From the NCBI GenBank assembly GCA_947458475.1, contig CANGZP010000012.1, positions 1 to 46,407 of the forward strand: a stretch of DNA of 46,407 bases. Direction: 5' to 3'. Origin of the DNA: Cyclobacteriaceae bacterium (GTDB taxonomy: Bacteria > Bacteroidota > Bacteroidia > Cytophagales > Cyclobacteriaceae). Under the pieces are notes generated by a model. It made no database searches. It saw only the letters and a program-made list of their open reading frames with translations, and was not told the origin of the DNA. This document shows positions 32,494 to 41,989 of the stretch, one piece after another. Every line of letters begins with the position of its first letter. The stretch's first letter is position 1. Position numbers and translations under genes: made by a program.

Positions 32494-32988
32494 ATGTCCC
32501 TAGATTTAGATAAGTTTTCCAAGGAGAGTAAGTCGGAGTTTCCCGCAAACAAAAAAGTCAAGGACAAGCTTAAAGCGACTCGACCCAAAAATCTCGATGC
32601 AAAGTTTCATCAGGCACACAAAGAAGTTTTTGAAAAGATCGACTGCCTAGATTGTGCTAATTGCTGTAAAACGACAAGTCCAATCCTCATTCAAACGGAT
32701 ATTGATCGCCTTTCCAAAGTATTTCGGATGCGGTCAAGTGAATTTATAGACACCTACTTGTTTCGTGATGAGGAGGGAGATTATGTATTTAAAGGTGCTC
32801 CCTGTCCATTTTTGGGTGCGGACAATGGATGCTTGGTTTATGAAGATCGTCCCAAAGCTTGCAGGGAATACCCGCATACAGATCGAAAGAATATGCTTGG
32901 TATTTTGGATTTAACATTAAAAAACACCTTGGTCTGTCCAGCCGTTCTCAAAATTTTTTACGAGATCGGCAAAGATTATAAGAAGTAA
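32494..32988 (+). CDS. YkgJ-type cysteine cluster protein (164 aa)
   Basis: This small cytoplasmic protein belongs to the zinc/iron-chelating UPF0153/YkgJ family. The Cys motif CLDCANCCK (about residues 51-59), then APCPFLGADNGCLVYEDRPKACREYP (two further Cys-x-n-Cys groups), and a final VCPAV give eight conserved cysteines that could hold a metal cluster. The exact function of the family is unknown. The N-terminus is lysine-rich (KKVKDKLKATRPK). It lies 53 bp after the CvfB-like gene and 46 bp before the ROK kinase gene, all on plus. Confidence 0.9.
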   Translation: MSLDLDKFSKESKSEFPANKKVKDKLKATRPKNLDAKFHQAHKEVFEKIDCLDCANCCKTTSPILIQTDIDRLSKVFRMRSSEFIDTYLFRDEEGDYVFKGAPCPFLGADNGCLVYEDRPKACREYPHTDRKNMLGILDLTLKNTLVCPAVLKIFYEIGKDYKK

Positions 32989-33034
32989 AGGAATAGTTTT
33001 GCTTTTTTAGCAAACCAAAAGGACGAAGTAAATT

Positions 33035-33967
33035 ATGAATGTTTCGGATACCCAGTTTTTAGGAATAGATGTGGGAGGCACCCATCTTAAGATTGGCTTA
33101 GTAGATAAATCAGGCAACATAGCTGAGTTTTTCAAAGAAGATACGACTTCTTATCGGGAACATGCAGATGGATTTGGACCCAATTTCGTGCAGGTGATAG
33201 GAACCTATTTGGACAAGTTTCCACATGTGCAAAAGGTTGGCATTGGTTTGCCGGGCATGATCAGTAAGGATCGGATGGTCCCGCTAGAGATTCCTGCTAT
33301 TCCAGCCTTGAATAATTACCCCCTGAAAGCAGCGCTTAAGTCTAAGTACCCCAATCATGATTTTTTCCTTGAGAATGATGCTGCCGCAGCTGCAATAGGA
33401 GAATTTCAATTTGGCAAGGGGACTGTTTCCTCTAATTTTCTATTCATTACCATGGGCACAGGAATTGGAAGTGCCTTGGTATTGGATGGGCAGGTATTTA
33501 AAGGTTCCCGTGGCAATGCACTTGAAATGGGGCACATGCTTTCTAGAGGAAATGCAGGTCTTGAAACCTTAATTGGTAGAGGTGGGATTTTAAAAATCAT
33601 GGCCAATTTGATTGCTGCATATCCTGAAAAGGCAGGGGAACTCAGAGGTAAAGAGTTGGGAACTCACCTGCTAGTGGACACAGCGCGTACAGGCAATGAA
33701 GTTTCGCTGATGGTATTCAAAGAAGTCGCTGAGATTATCAGTGAATCCATTGTTTCCACCATTCGTGTGCTGGATGTGACAGATGTGTATTTTGGAGGAG
33801 GTATTGCTGCTGGACTAGAGTTCATGATGCCTACCATCGAATACAATACCCGAAAGTACTTGACTCCTTACTATGTGAAGGATTTGAAATTGAAAAAAGC
33901 TACCCTAGAAAATAATGCAGGTACCTTAGGAGCTGCAGCCTTGTGCTTTATGGATTCTGGTCTGTAA
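33035..33967 (+). CDS. ROK family sugar kinase (glucokinase-like, 310 aa)
   Basis: This is an ASKHA-fold kinase that probably phosphorylates glucose or a related hexose. Phosphate-1 motif GIDVGGTHLKIGLVD (10-24), the catalytic Asp in LENDAAAAAIGE (about 112-123), phosphate-2 MGTGIGSALVLDG and adenosine motif FGGGIAAG are present. The usual ROK zinc motif C-x-C-G-x-x-G-C-x-E is missing: after LEMGH the sequence goes MLSRGNAGLETLIG with no cysteine. Polyphosphate glucokinases also lack it, so ATP- or polyphosphate-dependence is open. It converges with a small lipoprotein gene with a 20-bp overlap. Confidence 0.9.
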   Translation: MNVSDTQFLGIDVGGTHLKIGLVDKSGNIAEFFKEDTTSYREHADGFGPNFVQVIGTYLDKFPHVQKVGIGLPGMISKDRMVPLEIPAIPALNNYPLKAALKSKYPNHDFFLENDAAAAAIGEFQFGKGTVSSNFLFITMGTGIGSALVLDGQVFKGSRGNALEMGHMLSRGNAGLETLIGRGGILKIMANLIAAYPEKAGELRGKELGTHLLVDTARTGNEVSLMVFKEVAEIISESIVSTIRVLDVTDVYFGGGIAAGLEFMMPTIEYNTRKYLTPYYVKDLKLKKATLENNAGTLGAAALCFMDSGL

Positions 33968-34334
33968 TGGTCACTTCAGAGACTTTGCTTAGGGCATTCA
34001 TTCGGAAAAGAACTCGCAAGGGTTCTTTTTTTTGTTCAGCCCCTTTGCAATCCGAACTGGGTTCTAGAAAATAAAAGAAAAAACTTTGGCTTTTGTCTAC
34101 CAATTCCACGCGGTCCGGTCTTCCAAAAGTTTTGATCAGGGCCTGGTTGTCTATCCCCAAAAATTGATTTTTGATGGTACGGAACTCTTCCATGTCTTGC
34201 AATCGTAAGCCCTTGCATCCATAGCGATCTGATTTCCAGTTTTTTATATTGATTTTTCCTGCATCTACTGCTGAGCTACAGGAACTGAGCCAGGTCAGGA
34301 GCGAAAGGGCAAGGATCAAAACGGAATTTTTCAT
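33948..34334 (-). CDS. Small lipoprotein, possibly BamE/SmpA-like (128 aa)
   Basis: The N-terminus is a lipoprotein signal (SVLILALSLLTWLSSC, Cys19). The mature region has a pattern reminiscent of BamE/SmpA-like folds: a helix-turn FLGIDNQALIKTFGRPDRVEL followed by strands SFFFYFL and LRVLFRM, but the similarity is loose and I cannot assign the family. Two further Cys residues (YGCKG, SSDCKG) could form a disulfide. Its 3' end overlaps the ROK kinase gene by 20 bp on the opposite strand. Confidence 0.8.
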   Translation of the reverse strand: MKNSVLILALSLLTWLSSCSSAVDAGKINIKNWKSDRYGCKGLRLQDMEEFRTIKNQFLGIDNQALIKTFGRPDRVELVDKSQSFFFYFLEPSSDCKGAEQKKEPLRVLFRMNALSKVSEVTITDQNP

Positions 34335-34494
34335 GAAGGATTTTTTGAATGGCTAAAGATCGTTGGAATTTCGATAGTGTTACTCTTGCAGAACACTTAA
34401 AATAGAATTCGACTTAAATTGTCACTTTTGAACTCAAACAAAGGGCAGAAGGTTTATTCAAATCGGTTATATTGCAGCTTCAATCCCATATTTC

Positions 34495-34992
34495 ATGTAT
34501 TACAGATTCGGAAAGTTTTTCTATTTCTTCAGCGTGCTGATATTCCTATTTGCGCTATTGTATTTCTATGCGGCATTGCCCGAACAGATTGGATTTAGTT
34601 TTGATGATCAAGGACAGTTACTCCGTGATTATGCGAAAAGCACTTTTTTTTATGGGCTGATAAGTGGATTTGTATTGCTTAATATAGCTACGGTCTACAC
34701 ACCTAAAACCTTAGAAACTAAAACCAATCGAAAACTGCACCGCCTTTTTCCAATTGGCGATCCGTACCGTGACTACTTGTTGGCCTGGTTTTATTCTTTT
34801 GGGGGTTGGGTCAACGTGAGTTTATCCTTGGCAGCCTTATTTGTTCATGCCATCAACAATCAAGAGGTAATTGGAGCCTCCTCCTACAACCTTTGGTTTA
34901 CATTGATGCCCTTCGTGCTGTTTGTGTGGATGGGTCTATTGTTTGTGTTGCTTTTTAAAAAATTCAAATCCACTCAAGTGGGAATTAACTAG
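34495..34992 (+). CDS. Four-helix membrane protein upstream of parE (165 aa)
   Basis: The protein has four predicted transmembrane segments (about 10-29, 49-67, 96-117 and 133-156). Between the first two is a loop YAALPEQIGFSFDDQGQ that resembles the DUF1648 motif (P-x-x-I-x-x-x-F-x-x-x-G) found in SdpI-like membrane proteins. Function is unknown. Its stop is 3 bp before the parE start, so parE is probably translated from the same message. Confidence 0.8.
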   Translation: MYYRFGKFFYFFSVLIFLFALLYFYAALPEQIGFSFDDQGQLLRDYAKSTFFYGLISGFVLLNIATVYTPKTLETKTNRKLHRLFPIGDPYRDYLLAWFYSFGGWVNVSLSLAALFVHAINNQEVIGASSYNLWFTLMPFVLFVWMGLLFVLLFKKFKSTQVGIN

Positions 34993-34995
34993 TCG

Positions 34996-36900
34996 ATGGC
35001 AGAACAAGTAAACTATACTGAAGACAGCATCCGTTCACTAGACTGGAGAGAACATATCCGGTTGAGACCGGGCATGTACATTGGAAAATTAGGAGATGGA
35101 AGTGCGCCAGATGATGGTATTTATGTGTTGGTCAAGGAAATTCTAGACAATTCCATCGACGAACACATGATGGGAAATGGGCGCACCATTGAGGTGAAAA
35201 TCTCAGAGCATAAAGTAGAAGTTCGCGACTACGGACGAGGGATACCGCTTGGTAAAGTGATTGACTGCGTTTCCAAGATTAACACCGGAGGCAAATACGA
35301 TTCAGGAGCATTTCAAAAATCTGTCGGTCTCAATGGAGTAGGTACCAAGGCCGTAAATGCGCTTTCGGATTTTTTTAAGGTGCAATCCTTCCGAGATGGA
35401 GAGTGTAAAGTAGCGGAATTTGAAAAGGGAATACTAGTAAACGATCCTCCGATTGAGAAGTCTTCAGATCGAAATGGGACCAAAGTGGTCTTTTCTCCAG
35501 ACGCTTCAATATTTAAGAATTACCACTTTATTCCTGAATACCTCGAAAATCAGATGTGGAACTATGCCTACCTCAATGCAGGCCTAAGTCTCCAATTCAA
35601 TGGAAAAAAATATTTCTCCGATCGAGGATTATTTGACCTGTTGTCAAATAAGGTGGATGAGGAAAGTATCCGTTACCCCATCATTCACCTGAAAGGGAAT
35701 GACATTGAAGTGGCAATCACACACTCTGGAAGTTATGGAGAAGAATACTACTCTTTTGTCAATGGGCAGTACACCACGCAAGGGGGGACACACTTGGCTG
35801 CTTTCCGTGAGGCCATTGTAAAGACCATCCGGGAGTTTTACAAGAAGGACTTTGACGCTTCTGATATTCGCCAATCCGTCGTGGCAGCCATTGCTGTTCG
35901 GGTGCAAGAGCCTGTTTTTGAATCCCAAACCAAAACCAAGCTAGGTTCCCAAAGTATTGGACCCGATGGACCTACCCTTCGAACTTTTGTCAATGACTTT
36001 ATCAAGACGGAACTTGATAATTACTTGCACAAAAACCCAGCGGCTGCAGATGCGCTATTGAAGCGGATTCTGCAATCGGAGCGGGAGCGCAAGGAGATCT
36101 CAGGAATCAAGAAATTGGCCAATGAGCGGGCTAAAAAAGCCAATCTCCACAACAAAAAACTTCGGGATTGCCGGGTGCATTACGACGATCCAAAAGCAGA
36201 GGAGGACTTGAAAAACAAGACCATGCTTTTCATCACGGAAGGGGATTCCGCTTCGGGTTCGATTACCAAAAGCCGGGATGTACAAACTCAAGCCGTGTTT
36301 TCACTTCGTGGCAAACCCCTGAACTGTTTTGGAATGACCAAGAAAGTGGTCTATGAAAACGAGGAGTTTAACCTGCTTCAGCATGCGCTCAACATTGAAG
36401 ATGGTATTGATAGTTTGCGCTACAGGAAGATAGTGATCGCAACGGATGCAGACGTGGATGGCATGCACATCCGCTTGCTGATCATGACTTATTTCCTGCA
36501 GTTTTTCCCAGATTTGGTTAAAAATGGGCACCTGTTTATACTGGATACACCTTTGTTTCGGGTTAGAAATAAGAAAGAAACGATCTATTGCTATTCGGAT
36601 GAGGAGCGGCAGCGTGCCATCCATAAGTTGGGAAACAAGCCAGAAATCACCCGCTTCAAAGGATTGGGAGAAATTTCGCCTGAGGAATTTGGAACCTTTA
36701 TCGGGGAGGATATTCGCCTAGATCCAATTTTATTGACCAAGGATACCAAAATTGTTGATTTGCTTACGTTCTATATGGGCAAAAACACCCCTGATCGACA
36801 GGTATTTATTATTGACAATTTGAGAGTAGAGAAAGATTTGGCTCTTGAAGACCCCAAACTTGAAAAAGAAGAAGAAGTGGATGCTGAAGTAGATTCTTAA
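34996..36900 (+). CDS. parE: DNA topoisomerase IV subunit B (ATPase)
   Basis: This is the ATPase subunit of a type IIA topoisomerase that decatenates daughter chromosomes. GHKL motifs [10 protein letters not shown] (about 51-60), DYGRGIP (about 76-82) and [13 protein letters not shown] (about 111-123); transducer QTKTKLGS (about 310-317); [17 protein letters not shown] (about 412-422) with [20 protein letters not shown] instead of gyrase's EGDSAGGS and the 634-aa length without a gyrase-type insertion support ParE over GyrB. The acidic C-terminus ([12 protein letters not shown]) is low-complexity. The next gene is parC, 54 bp away. Confidence 0.95.
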   Translation: MAEQVNYTEDSIRSLDWREHIRLRPGMYIGKLGDGSAPDDGIYVLVKEILDNSIDEHMMGNGRTIEVKISEHKVEVRDYGRGIPLGKVIDCVSKINTGGKYDSGAFQKSVGLNGVGTKAVNALSDFFKVQSFRDGECKVAEFEKGILVNDPPIEKSSDRNGTKVVFSPDASIFKNYHFIPEYLENQMWNYAYLNAGLSLQFNGKKYFSDRGLFDLLSNKVDEESIRYPIIHLKGNDIEVAITHSGSYGEEYYSFVNGQYTTQGGTHLAAFREAIVKTIREFYKKDFDASDIRQSVVAAIAVRVQEPVFESQTKTKLGSQSIGPDGPTLRTFVNDFIKTELDNYLHKNPAAADALLKRILQSERERKEISGIKKLANERAKKANLHNKKLRDCRVHYDDPKAEEDLKNKTMLFITEGDSASGSITKSRDVQTQAVFSLRGKPLNCFGMTKKVVYENEEFNLLQHALNIEDGIDSLRYRKIVIATDADVDGMHIRLLIMTYFLQFFPDLVKNGHLFILDTPLFRVRNKKETIYCYSDEERQRAIHKLGNKPEITRFKGLGEISPEEFGTFIGEDIRLDPILLTKDTKIVDLLTFYMGKNTPDRQVFIIDNLRVEKDLALEDPKLEKEEEVDAEVDS

Positions 36901-36954
36901 GTCCCCCAAGTACATACCCGTTTCCATTCCCTTTTTAACCCTAGGAATATTTAC

Positions 36955-39600
36955 ATGAGTGACAATACAACCCTTTCTGAAAGTTCTGATAACAGCCTAC
37001 ATGGTACTGTGCCCGTAACTGGGATGTACAAGGACTGGTTTCTGGATTATGCCTCCTATGTGATTTTGGAGCGGGCAGTTCCTGCTATTGAGGATGGATT
37101 GAAGCCAGTACAGCGAAGAATCCTTCATGCCATGAAGGAGATGGATGATGGTCGCTTCAATAAGGTGGCCAACATCATCGGACAGTCCATGCAATACCAT
37201 CCCCATGGTGATGCATCGATTGGAGATGCCATCGTCAATATGGGGCAAAAAGACCTGCTGATTGAGACGCAGGGCAACTGGGGAGATGTACGAACAGGAG
37301 ATGGCGCTGCAGCTGCACGCTACATTGAAGCGCGATTGTCCAAGTTTGCCTTGGATGTGGTCTTTAATCCACAAACAACAGATTGGCAGCTTTCCTACGA
37401 TGGGAGAAAAAGAGAGCCAGTAACCTTGCCCGTTAAGTTCCCGCTGCTTTTGGCACAAGGGGTTGAAGGAATTGCAGTAGGATTATCTACCAAGATTCTT
37501 CCACACAACTTTAGAGAGTTGATTGAGGCATCCATTGAAATTTTGCGTGGCAATTCTCCGCAGGTACTTCCAGACTTCCTCACTGGGGGATTGGCAGACT
37601 TTTCGGATTACCAAGAAGGTCTTCGTGGCGGGAAGGTAAAGGTTAGAGCACGAATTGAAGAGGATGCAAATAAAACCTTATTAATCAAAGAAATACCTTT
37701 TGGGACAACAACGGATTCTCTGATTGATTCCATCTTGAAAGCCAACGATAAGGGCAAGATTAAAATCAAAAAGGTGGTTGATAACACTGCCAAGGATGTA
37801 GAGATACAGATTCAATTGGCGCCCGGAGTTTCTCCAGATGTGACGATTGATGCCTTGTATGCCTTTACTGACTGTGAGGTTTCCATCTCACCCAATGCCT
37901 GTGTAATCATCGATGAGAAACCGGTATTCTTAACAGTCAACCAGATTTTAAAGTACAATACCAAGCAAACCAAGGAATTGCTTCGAAAGGAGCTTGAAAT
38001 ACGGAAGGGGGAACTTTTAGAAAAGTTGCTCTTTTCTTCCTTGGAAAAAATCTTTATTGAAAACCGCATTTACCGCGATATTGAAGAATGTACCACATGG
38101 GATGCGGTATTGGAAGCTATAGATCGTGGGTTAGATCCATACAAGCCTGACTTTTACCGAACGATAGTTCAGGAAGACTTGGTTCGCCTCACAGAAATCA
38201 AAATCAAGCGAATCTCCAAGTTTGACACCTTCAAAGCGGATGAGTTGATGAAGCGACTTCAGGATGAGTTGAAAGAGGTCAATTACAACCTGAAGCACTT
38301 AACGGATTTTGCTATCGCCTTTTACAACAACCTACTGGATAAGTATGGAAAGGGTAGGGAGCGAAAAACAGAGATTCGAGCATTTGATACCATTCAAGCG
38401 GCTGTAGTGGCAGCAAATAATGCCAAGCTGTATGTGAACCGAGTAGATGGTTTTGTGGGCTATGGCCTCAAAAAAGACGAATACATCTGTGAATGTTCGG
38501 ATTTGGATGACATCATCGCCATTCGTCGGGATGGGAAACTGGTAGTTTCCAAAATTCAGGAAAAGCTCTTCATGGGCAAGGACATCGTATATGTGGGTGT
38601 ATTTCGAAAGAATGACGAGCGCATGACCTATAACTTCATCTATTTGGATGGAGTTTCTGGACGTGCGATGGTCAAGCGTTTCCAAGTAGGCGGTGTGACT
38701 CGTGACAAGGAATATGATCTCACCAAGGGTACGAAGGGCTCAAAACTGCTTTACCTTACCTCCAACCCCAATGGGGAGGCCGAAGTCGTGACTGTTTACC
38801 TAACTCAAGGTGCAAAAGCGAGGGTGAAAGTATTTGATTTTGACTTTGCTGAGATTGAGATCAAGGGACGTGCAGCTGGAGGGAATATTCTCACGCGCTA
38901 TCCTGTTCGTAAGGTTCAATTTAAGATGGAAGGCAAATCCACCTTAGGAGGTCTCAATATCTATTACGATGCCTCCGTAGGTCGATTGAATACGGATGCT
39001 AGAGGTAAACAAATTGGTAATTTCCTCGGCGACGATAAAATTTTGGTTTGCTACAAAAACGGGGATTATGAGTTGACCAGTTTTGAATTGACCAACCGTT
39101 ACGAACCTACCGAAGTGCTCTTGATTCAAAAGTTTGACTCTCAAAAAGTAATTGGAGCAGTTTACTTCGATGGATCGACAAAAGGGTTCTTTGTAAAACG
39201 CTTTCTAATAGAAACAACTACGCTCAATAAGCGATTTAACTTTATCACGGAGCACAAGCAATCTTATTTGAAGCTTGTGACTACGGATGCCCAAGCCCAG
39301 GTTTCGGTGACCTTCCTCAAAGGCAAGGTAGAAGAACAGATGGATTACGATCTGGAAATGTTGATCGACGTCAAAGGTTGGAAGGCACTAGGCAATAAGC
39401 TAAGTGCAAATGAAGTAAAGGAGCTCAAACTGATTGAATCTGAACAGGTTTCAGAAGAAGCAGTTGCTAGGTCTGAGGAGCAAGAAGAGGAAATCGTAGG
39501 AGAGGAGTCAGCTGAAAAGCAGGAAGATGATTTGGAAGTGGGCAGTACACTAACCTTAACACCAAAGAAAGGGGAGGATGAGCAGCTGGGGCTATTTTAA
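36955..39600 (+). CDS. parC: DNA topoisomerase IV subunit A
   Basis: This is the DNA breakage-reunion subunit. The winged-helix domain carries GLKPVQRRILHAM and the quinolone region YHPHGDASIGDAIV (81-94). The catalytic tyrosine is Tyr123 in ARYIEARLS. A tower and long coiled coil follow (about 350-450), and then the beta-pinwheel C-terminal domain. The last ~60 residues are highly acidic (EEEIVGEESAEKQEDD), a tail not required for catalysis. At the position of the quinolone-anchoring Ser80 of E. coli ParC there is Ala87, with Asp91 at the acidic position. It pairs with parE upstream and is followed 16 bp later by trmH. Confidence 0.96.
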   Translation: MSDNTTLSESSDNSLHGTVPVTGMYKDWFLDYASYVILERAVPAIEDGLKPVQRRILHAMKEMDDGRFNKVANIIGQSMQYHPHGDASIGDAIVNMGQKDLLIETQGNWGDVRTGDGAAAARYIEARLSKFALDVVFNPQTTDWQLSYDGRKREPVTLPVKFPLLLAQGVEGIAVGLSTKILPHNFRELIEASIEILRGNSPQVLPDFLTGGLADFSDYQEGLRGGKVKVRARIEEDANKTLLIKEIPFGTTTDSLIDSILKANDKGKIKIKKVVDNTAKDVEIQIQLAPGVSPDVTIDALYAFTDCEVSISPNACVIIDEKPVFLTVNQILKYNTKQTKELLRKELEIRKGELLEKLLFSSLEKIFIENRIYRDIEECTTWDAVLEAIDRGLDPYKPDFYRTIVQEDLVRLTEIKIKRISKFDTFKADELMKRLQDELKEVNYNLKHLTDFAIAFYNNLLDKYGKGRERKTEIRAFDTIQAAVVAANNAKLYVNRVDGFVGYGLKKDEYICECSDLDDIIAIRRDGKLVVSKIQEKLFMGKDIVYVGVFRKNDERMTYNFIYLDGVSGRAMVKRFQVGGVTRDKEYDLTKGTKGSKLLYLTSNPNGEAEVVTVYLTQGAKARVKVFDFDFAEIEIKGRAAGGNILTRYPVRKVQFKMEGKSTLGGLNIYYDASVGRLNTDARGKQIGNFLGDDKILVCYKNGDYELTSFELTNRYEPTEVLLIQKFDSQKVIGAVYFDGSTKGFFVKRFLIETTTLNKRFNFITEHKQSYLKLVTTDAQAQVSVTFLKGKVEEQMDYDLEMLIDVKGWKALGNKLSANEVKELKLIESEQVSEEAVARSEEQEEEIVGEESAEKQEDDLEVGSTLTLTPKKGEDEQLGLF

Positions 39601-39616
39601 CTAGTTCAATGCAGCT

Positions 39617-40339
39617 ATGAACCTCAAGGTTGGAGACCCTATGAAATTGGATCAAAACTTAGTGGATTACCTAGCCCAGTACATTACCCCACACAAGCGA
39701 GCAGCGATTGAACGGGTATTGAGCCAGCGAACCCGTTTTTTTACGGTGGTGTTGGAGGATATTTTTAAACCACATAATGCGAGCGCAGTGCTTCGTACCT
39801 GTGATTGTTTTGGGATACAGGACATCCACTTGATTGAGAAAACAGATACCTACAAGATCAACCCATTTGTAACGCGTGGTGCTTCGCAATGGGTGGATCT
39901 TCATAAGTATTTCACACCTGGTGGATCTGCTGTAGACCCTTGTTTTTCAGCATTACGCGATAAAGGTTATAAAATCTATGGTACAAGTCCGGCATCAGAT
40001 TCCTTATCCATTCATGATTTACCACTTACTCCAGACCAAAAAATAGCCTTGGTATTCGGCAATGAACACGAAGGAATCAGTGAAGAGGTAAAAGCCAAGG
40101 TGGATGGACTGGTCCACATTCCAATGATGGGCTTTACGGAAAGCTTTAACATCTCTGTATCTGCTTCCATTTTTTTATATGAATTGATCAAGCGGGCATC
40201 GGAATTTGAAAGTCCAAATTTCCACATTTCAGAAGAGGAGCGGAGTGAATTAAGATTGAAATGGTACAAGGATATTGTTCCACATGCCGATATTCATGAG
40301 AAGCATTTTCGTAAGCAAACTCAAAACCCAGGCAATTGA
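39617..40339 (+). CDS. trmH: tRNA (guanosine-2'-O-)-methyltransferase (SpoU/TrmH family)
   Basis: This is a SPOUT-fold methyltransferase likely to modify G18 of tRNA. SPOUT motifs: RTRFFTVVLEDIFKPHNASAVLRTCD in the N-terminal part (motif 1, with the key Asn and Arg), KIALVFGNEHEGIS (motif 2, about 142-155) and IPMMGFTESFNISVSASIFLYE (motif 3, the cofactor knot, about 170-191). About 240 aa, normal for TrmH. An alternative ATG at 39641 would shorten the protein by 8 residues. It is read in the same direction as parC with a 16-bp gap, so it probably shares its transcript. Confidence 0.92.
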   Translation: MNLKVGDPMKLDQNLVDYLAQYITPHKRAAIERVLSQRTRFFTVVLEDIFKPHNASAVLRTCDCFGIQDIHLIEKTDTYKINPFVTRGASQWVDLHKYFTPGGSAVDPCFSALRDKGYKIYGTSPASDSLSIHDLPLTPDQKIALVFGNEHEGISEEVKAKVDGLVHIPMMGFTESFNISVSASIFLYELIKRASEFESPNFHISEEERSELRLKWYKDIVPHADIHEKHFRKQTQNPGN

Positions 40340-40417
40340 AACCTTCAAATTCAAGTACTTAAGCTATACACTAAGAAAAAAATACTAGTTTAGGGTTTGG
40401 TATTTTAACTTTATTGT

Positions 40418-41986
40418 ATGCGAAAGGGTCTTCTAATTTTTTCAATCGTACTACTTGTTTTGTTAGTAGGAGTAGTTGGCTATTCTGCCTATCAATTCCG
40501 CGATCGTCATCCAGGCTATCAAACAGATTTATCCCTGTATACTCCATCAGCTACAATTCGAGCTGGATTTGCGAAAGTTGACCTGACGCCAACCGGTTTT
40601 GAAACCTGGGAAGATGTGGATGGGGATTCAAAGTATGATCCTGAAAAAGGGGATCGCTTTGTAGATGCTAACGGGAACGGAGAGTTTGACGCGGTTTGGT
40701 TGGCAGGCTTTCACAATTCAAGGCCTGCGCAAAGTGTACTCGATAAGCTATGGGCTAGGGCCATGGTCATCGAATCTGGAGATGTTTCCTTGGCCCTTTG
40801 CGTCATTGACATGATTGGATTTGGTAATGACGAAGTGATTGCCACGCGGAAGTTAATTCAAGAAAAATACCCTGAGCTAGACTACGTGGTCATTTCCAGT
40901 ACGCATGTGCATTCCGCACCTGATTTGATGGGCATGTGGGGCCCTTCTGAATTTGTTCGTGGGGTAAATGACGACTACATGAAGCAAGTACAAGCCGGAA
41001 TCGCTACAGCTGTGGGAGAGGCTTTTATTTCTAGAAAGCCAGCACATTTTAAGTTTGCCCAAGAGCCTGATCGACTCAGTGATTTGGTAGGAGATACCCG
41101 CCCTCCTTTTATTTCTGATGCAGGCTTGCAGCTGATGCAGGTGCTCGATGCACAAACTGGCGCTACACTAGGAACGGTTATGAATTGGGGAAATCACCCC
41201 GAGACCTTGTGGTTGGAAAATATTCAAATCAGTTCAGATTTTGCAGATCCCTGGAGAGATTTTGTCGAATCCGGAATTCCTGTAGCAGATACCTTAGCCG
41301 AGCCTGGCATAGGGGGAGTAGCCATCTTCTTGAATGGTGCTGTGGGAGGATTGATGACTACGGCTCCTGATCTTGCAGTTGTGGATCCCTATACGGGCAT
41401 TTCTTACCAAAGGCAGGCTCCAGAAAAAGTTCTTGCTCAAGGAAAGGCTTTGGCCAAAATAACCTTAGAAACTTTGAAAGACAGCAGCTTGGTGGTTCAC
41501 TCTTCCCTGGATTTGGGAATTAGAGCCAAGAGCATTTCCCTTCAGATGGACAATTCGCTTTTTCAACTGGCAGCTTTTGTAGGAATTTTTGATCGGGGAT
41601 TTGTGGGATGGAAACAGATTCGATCGGAGGTTTCTACCTGGAAATTGGGACCAGCGACATTCGTTCATGTGCCTGGAGAACTATATCCAGAAATCCTTCA
41701 TGGTGGAGTTGAATCACCTGCAGGGGCAGATTTTCAATTGGCCCCATTAGAGGTGCCAGCTTTGAAGGAAAAGATTCCTGGACAGTATCGTTTTTTTTCA
41801 GGGATGTCCAATGACATGATCGGCTACATCGTGCCCAAAAGTCAGTGGGATGTAAAGCCTCCATTTACGTATGACTATAAGGAGCGTCCTTACGGTGAAA
41901 TAAACTCTCTCGGACCAGAAACAGCCCCAAAAATACATTCCGAAGTGATGGGTATTTTAGGAGAGCTTGAAAAATTAAAGCGGTAA
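40418..41986 (+). CDS. Neutral ceramidase-like hydrolase with N-terminal membrane anchor (522 aa)
   Basis: An N-terminal hydrophobic helix (LLIFSIVLLVLLVGVVGYSA) anchors or exports the protein. The body matches the neutral/alkaline ceramidase N-terminal domain: ATIRAGFAKVDLTP, a GFHNSRPA site (His99, probable first zinc ligand), ISSTHVHSAPDLMG (His163 and His165, the second) and NWGNHPETL (about 253-261). It is shorter than classical ceramidases (about 650 aa). Between VDLTP and the first His lies an inserted Asp-rich stretch (DVDGDSKYDPEKGD and DANGNGEFD, residues 66-91) resembling two calcium loops. Ceramide or another N-acyl lipid is the likely class of substrate. Confidence 0.85.
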   Translation: MRKGLLIFSIVLLVLLVGVVGYSAYQFRDRHPGYQTDLSLYTPSATIRAGFAKVDLTPTGFETWEDVDGDSKYDPEKGDRFVDANGNGEFDAVWLAGFHNSRPAQSVLDKLWARAMVIESGDVSLALCVIDMIGFGNDEVIATRKLIQEKYPELDYVVISSTHVHSAPDLMGMWGPSEFVRGVNDDYMKQVQAGIATAVGEAFISRKPAHFKFAQEPDRLSDLVGDTRPPFISDAGLQLMQVLDAQTGATLGTVMNWGNHPETLWLENIQISSDFADPWRDFVESGIPVADTLAEPGIGGVAIFLNGAVGGLMTTAPDLAVVDPYTGISYQRQAPEKVLAQGKALAKITLETLKDSSLVVHSSLDLGIRAKSISLQMDNSLFQLAAFVGIFDRGFVGWKQIRSEVSTWKLGPATFVHVPGELYPEILHGGVESPAGADFQLAPLEVPALKEKIPGQYRFFSGMSNDMIGYIVPKSQWDVKPPFTYDYKERPYGEINSLGPETAPKIHSEVMGILGELEKLKR

Positions 41987-41989
41987 ACT

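Noticed and set aside
32994-33001. TAGTTTTG as a promoter for the ROK kinase
   Set aside because: The -7 match is exact but no TTG lies at any acceptable distance and the gene is probably in one unit with the upstream YkgJ-type gene. Evidence is too weak to list.
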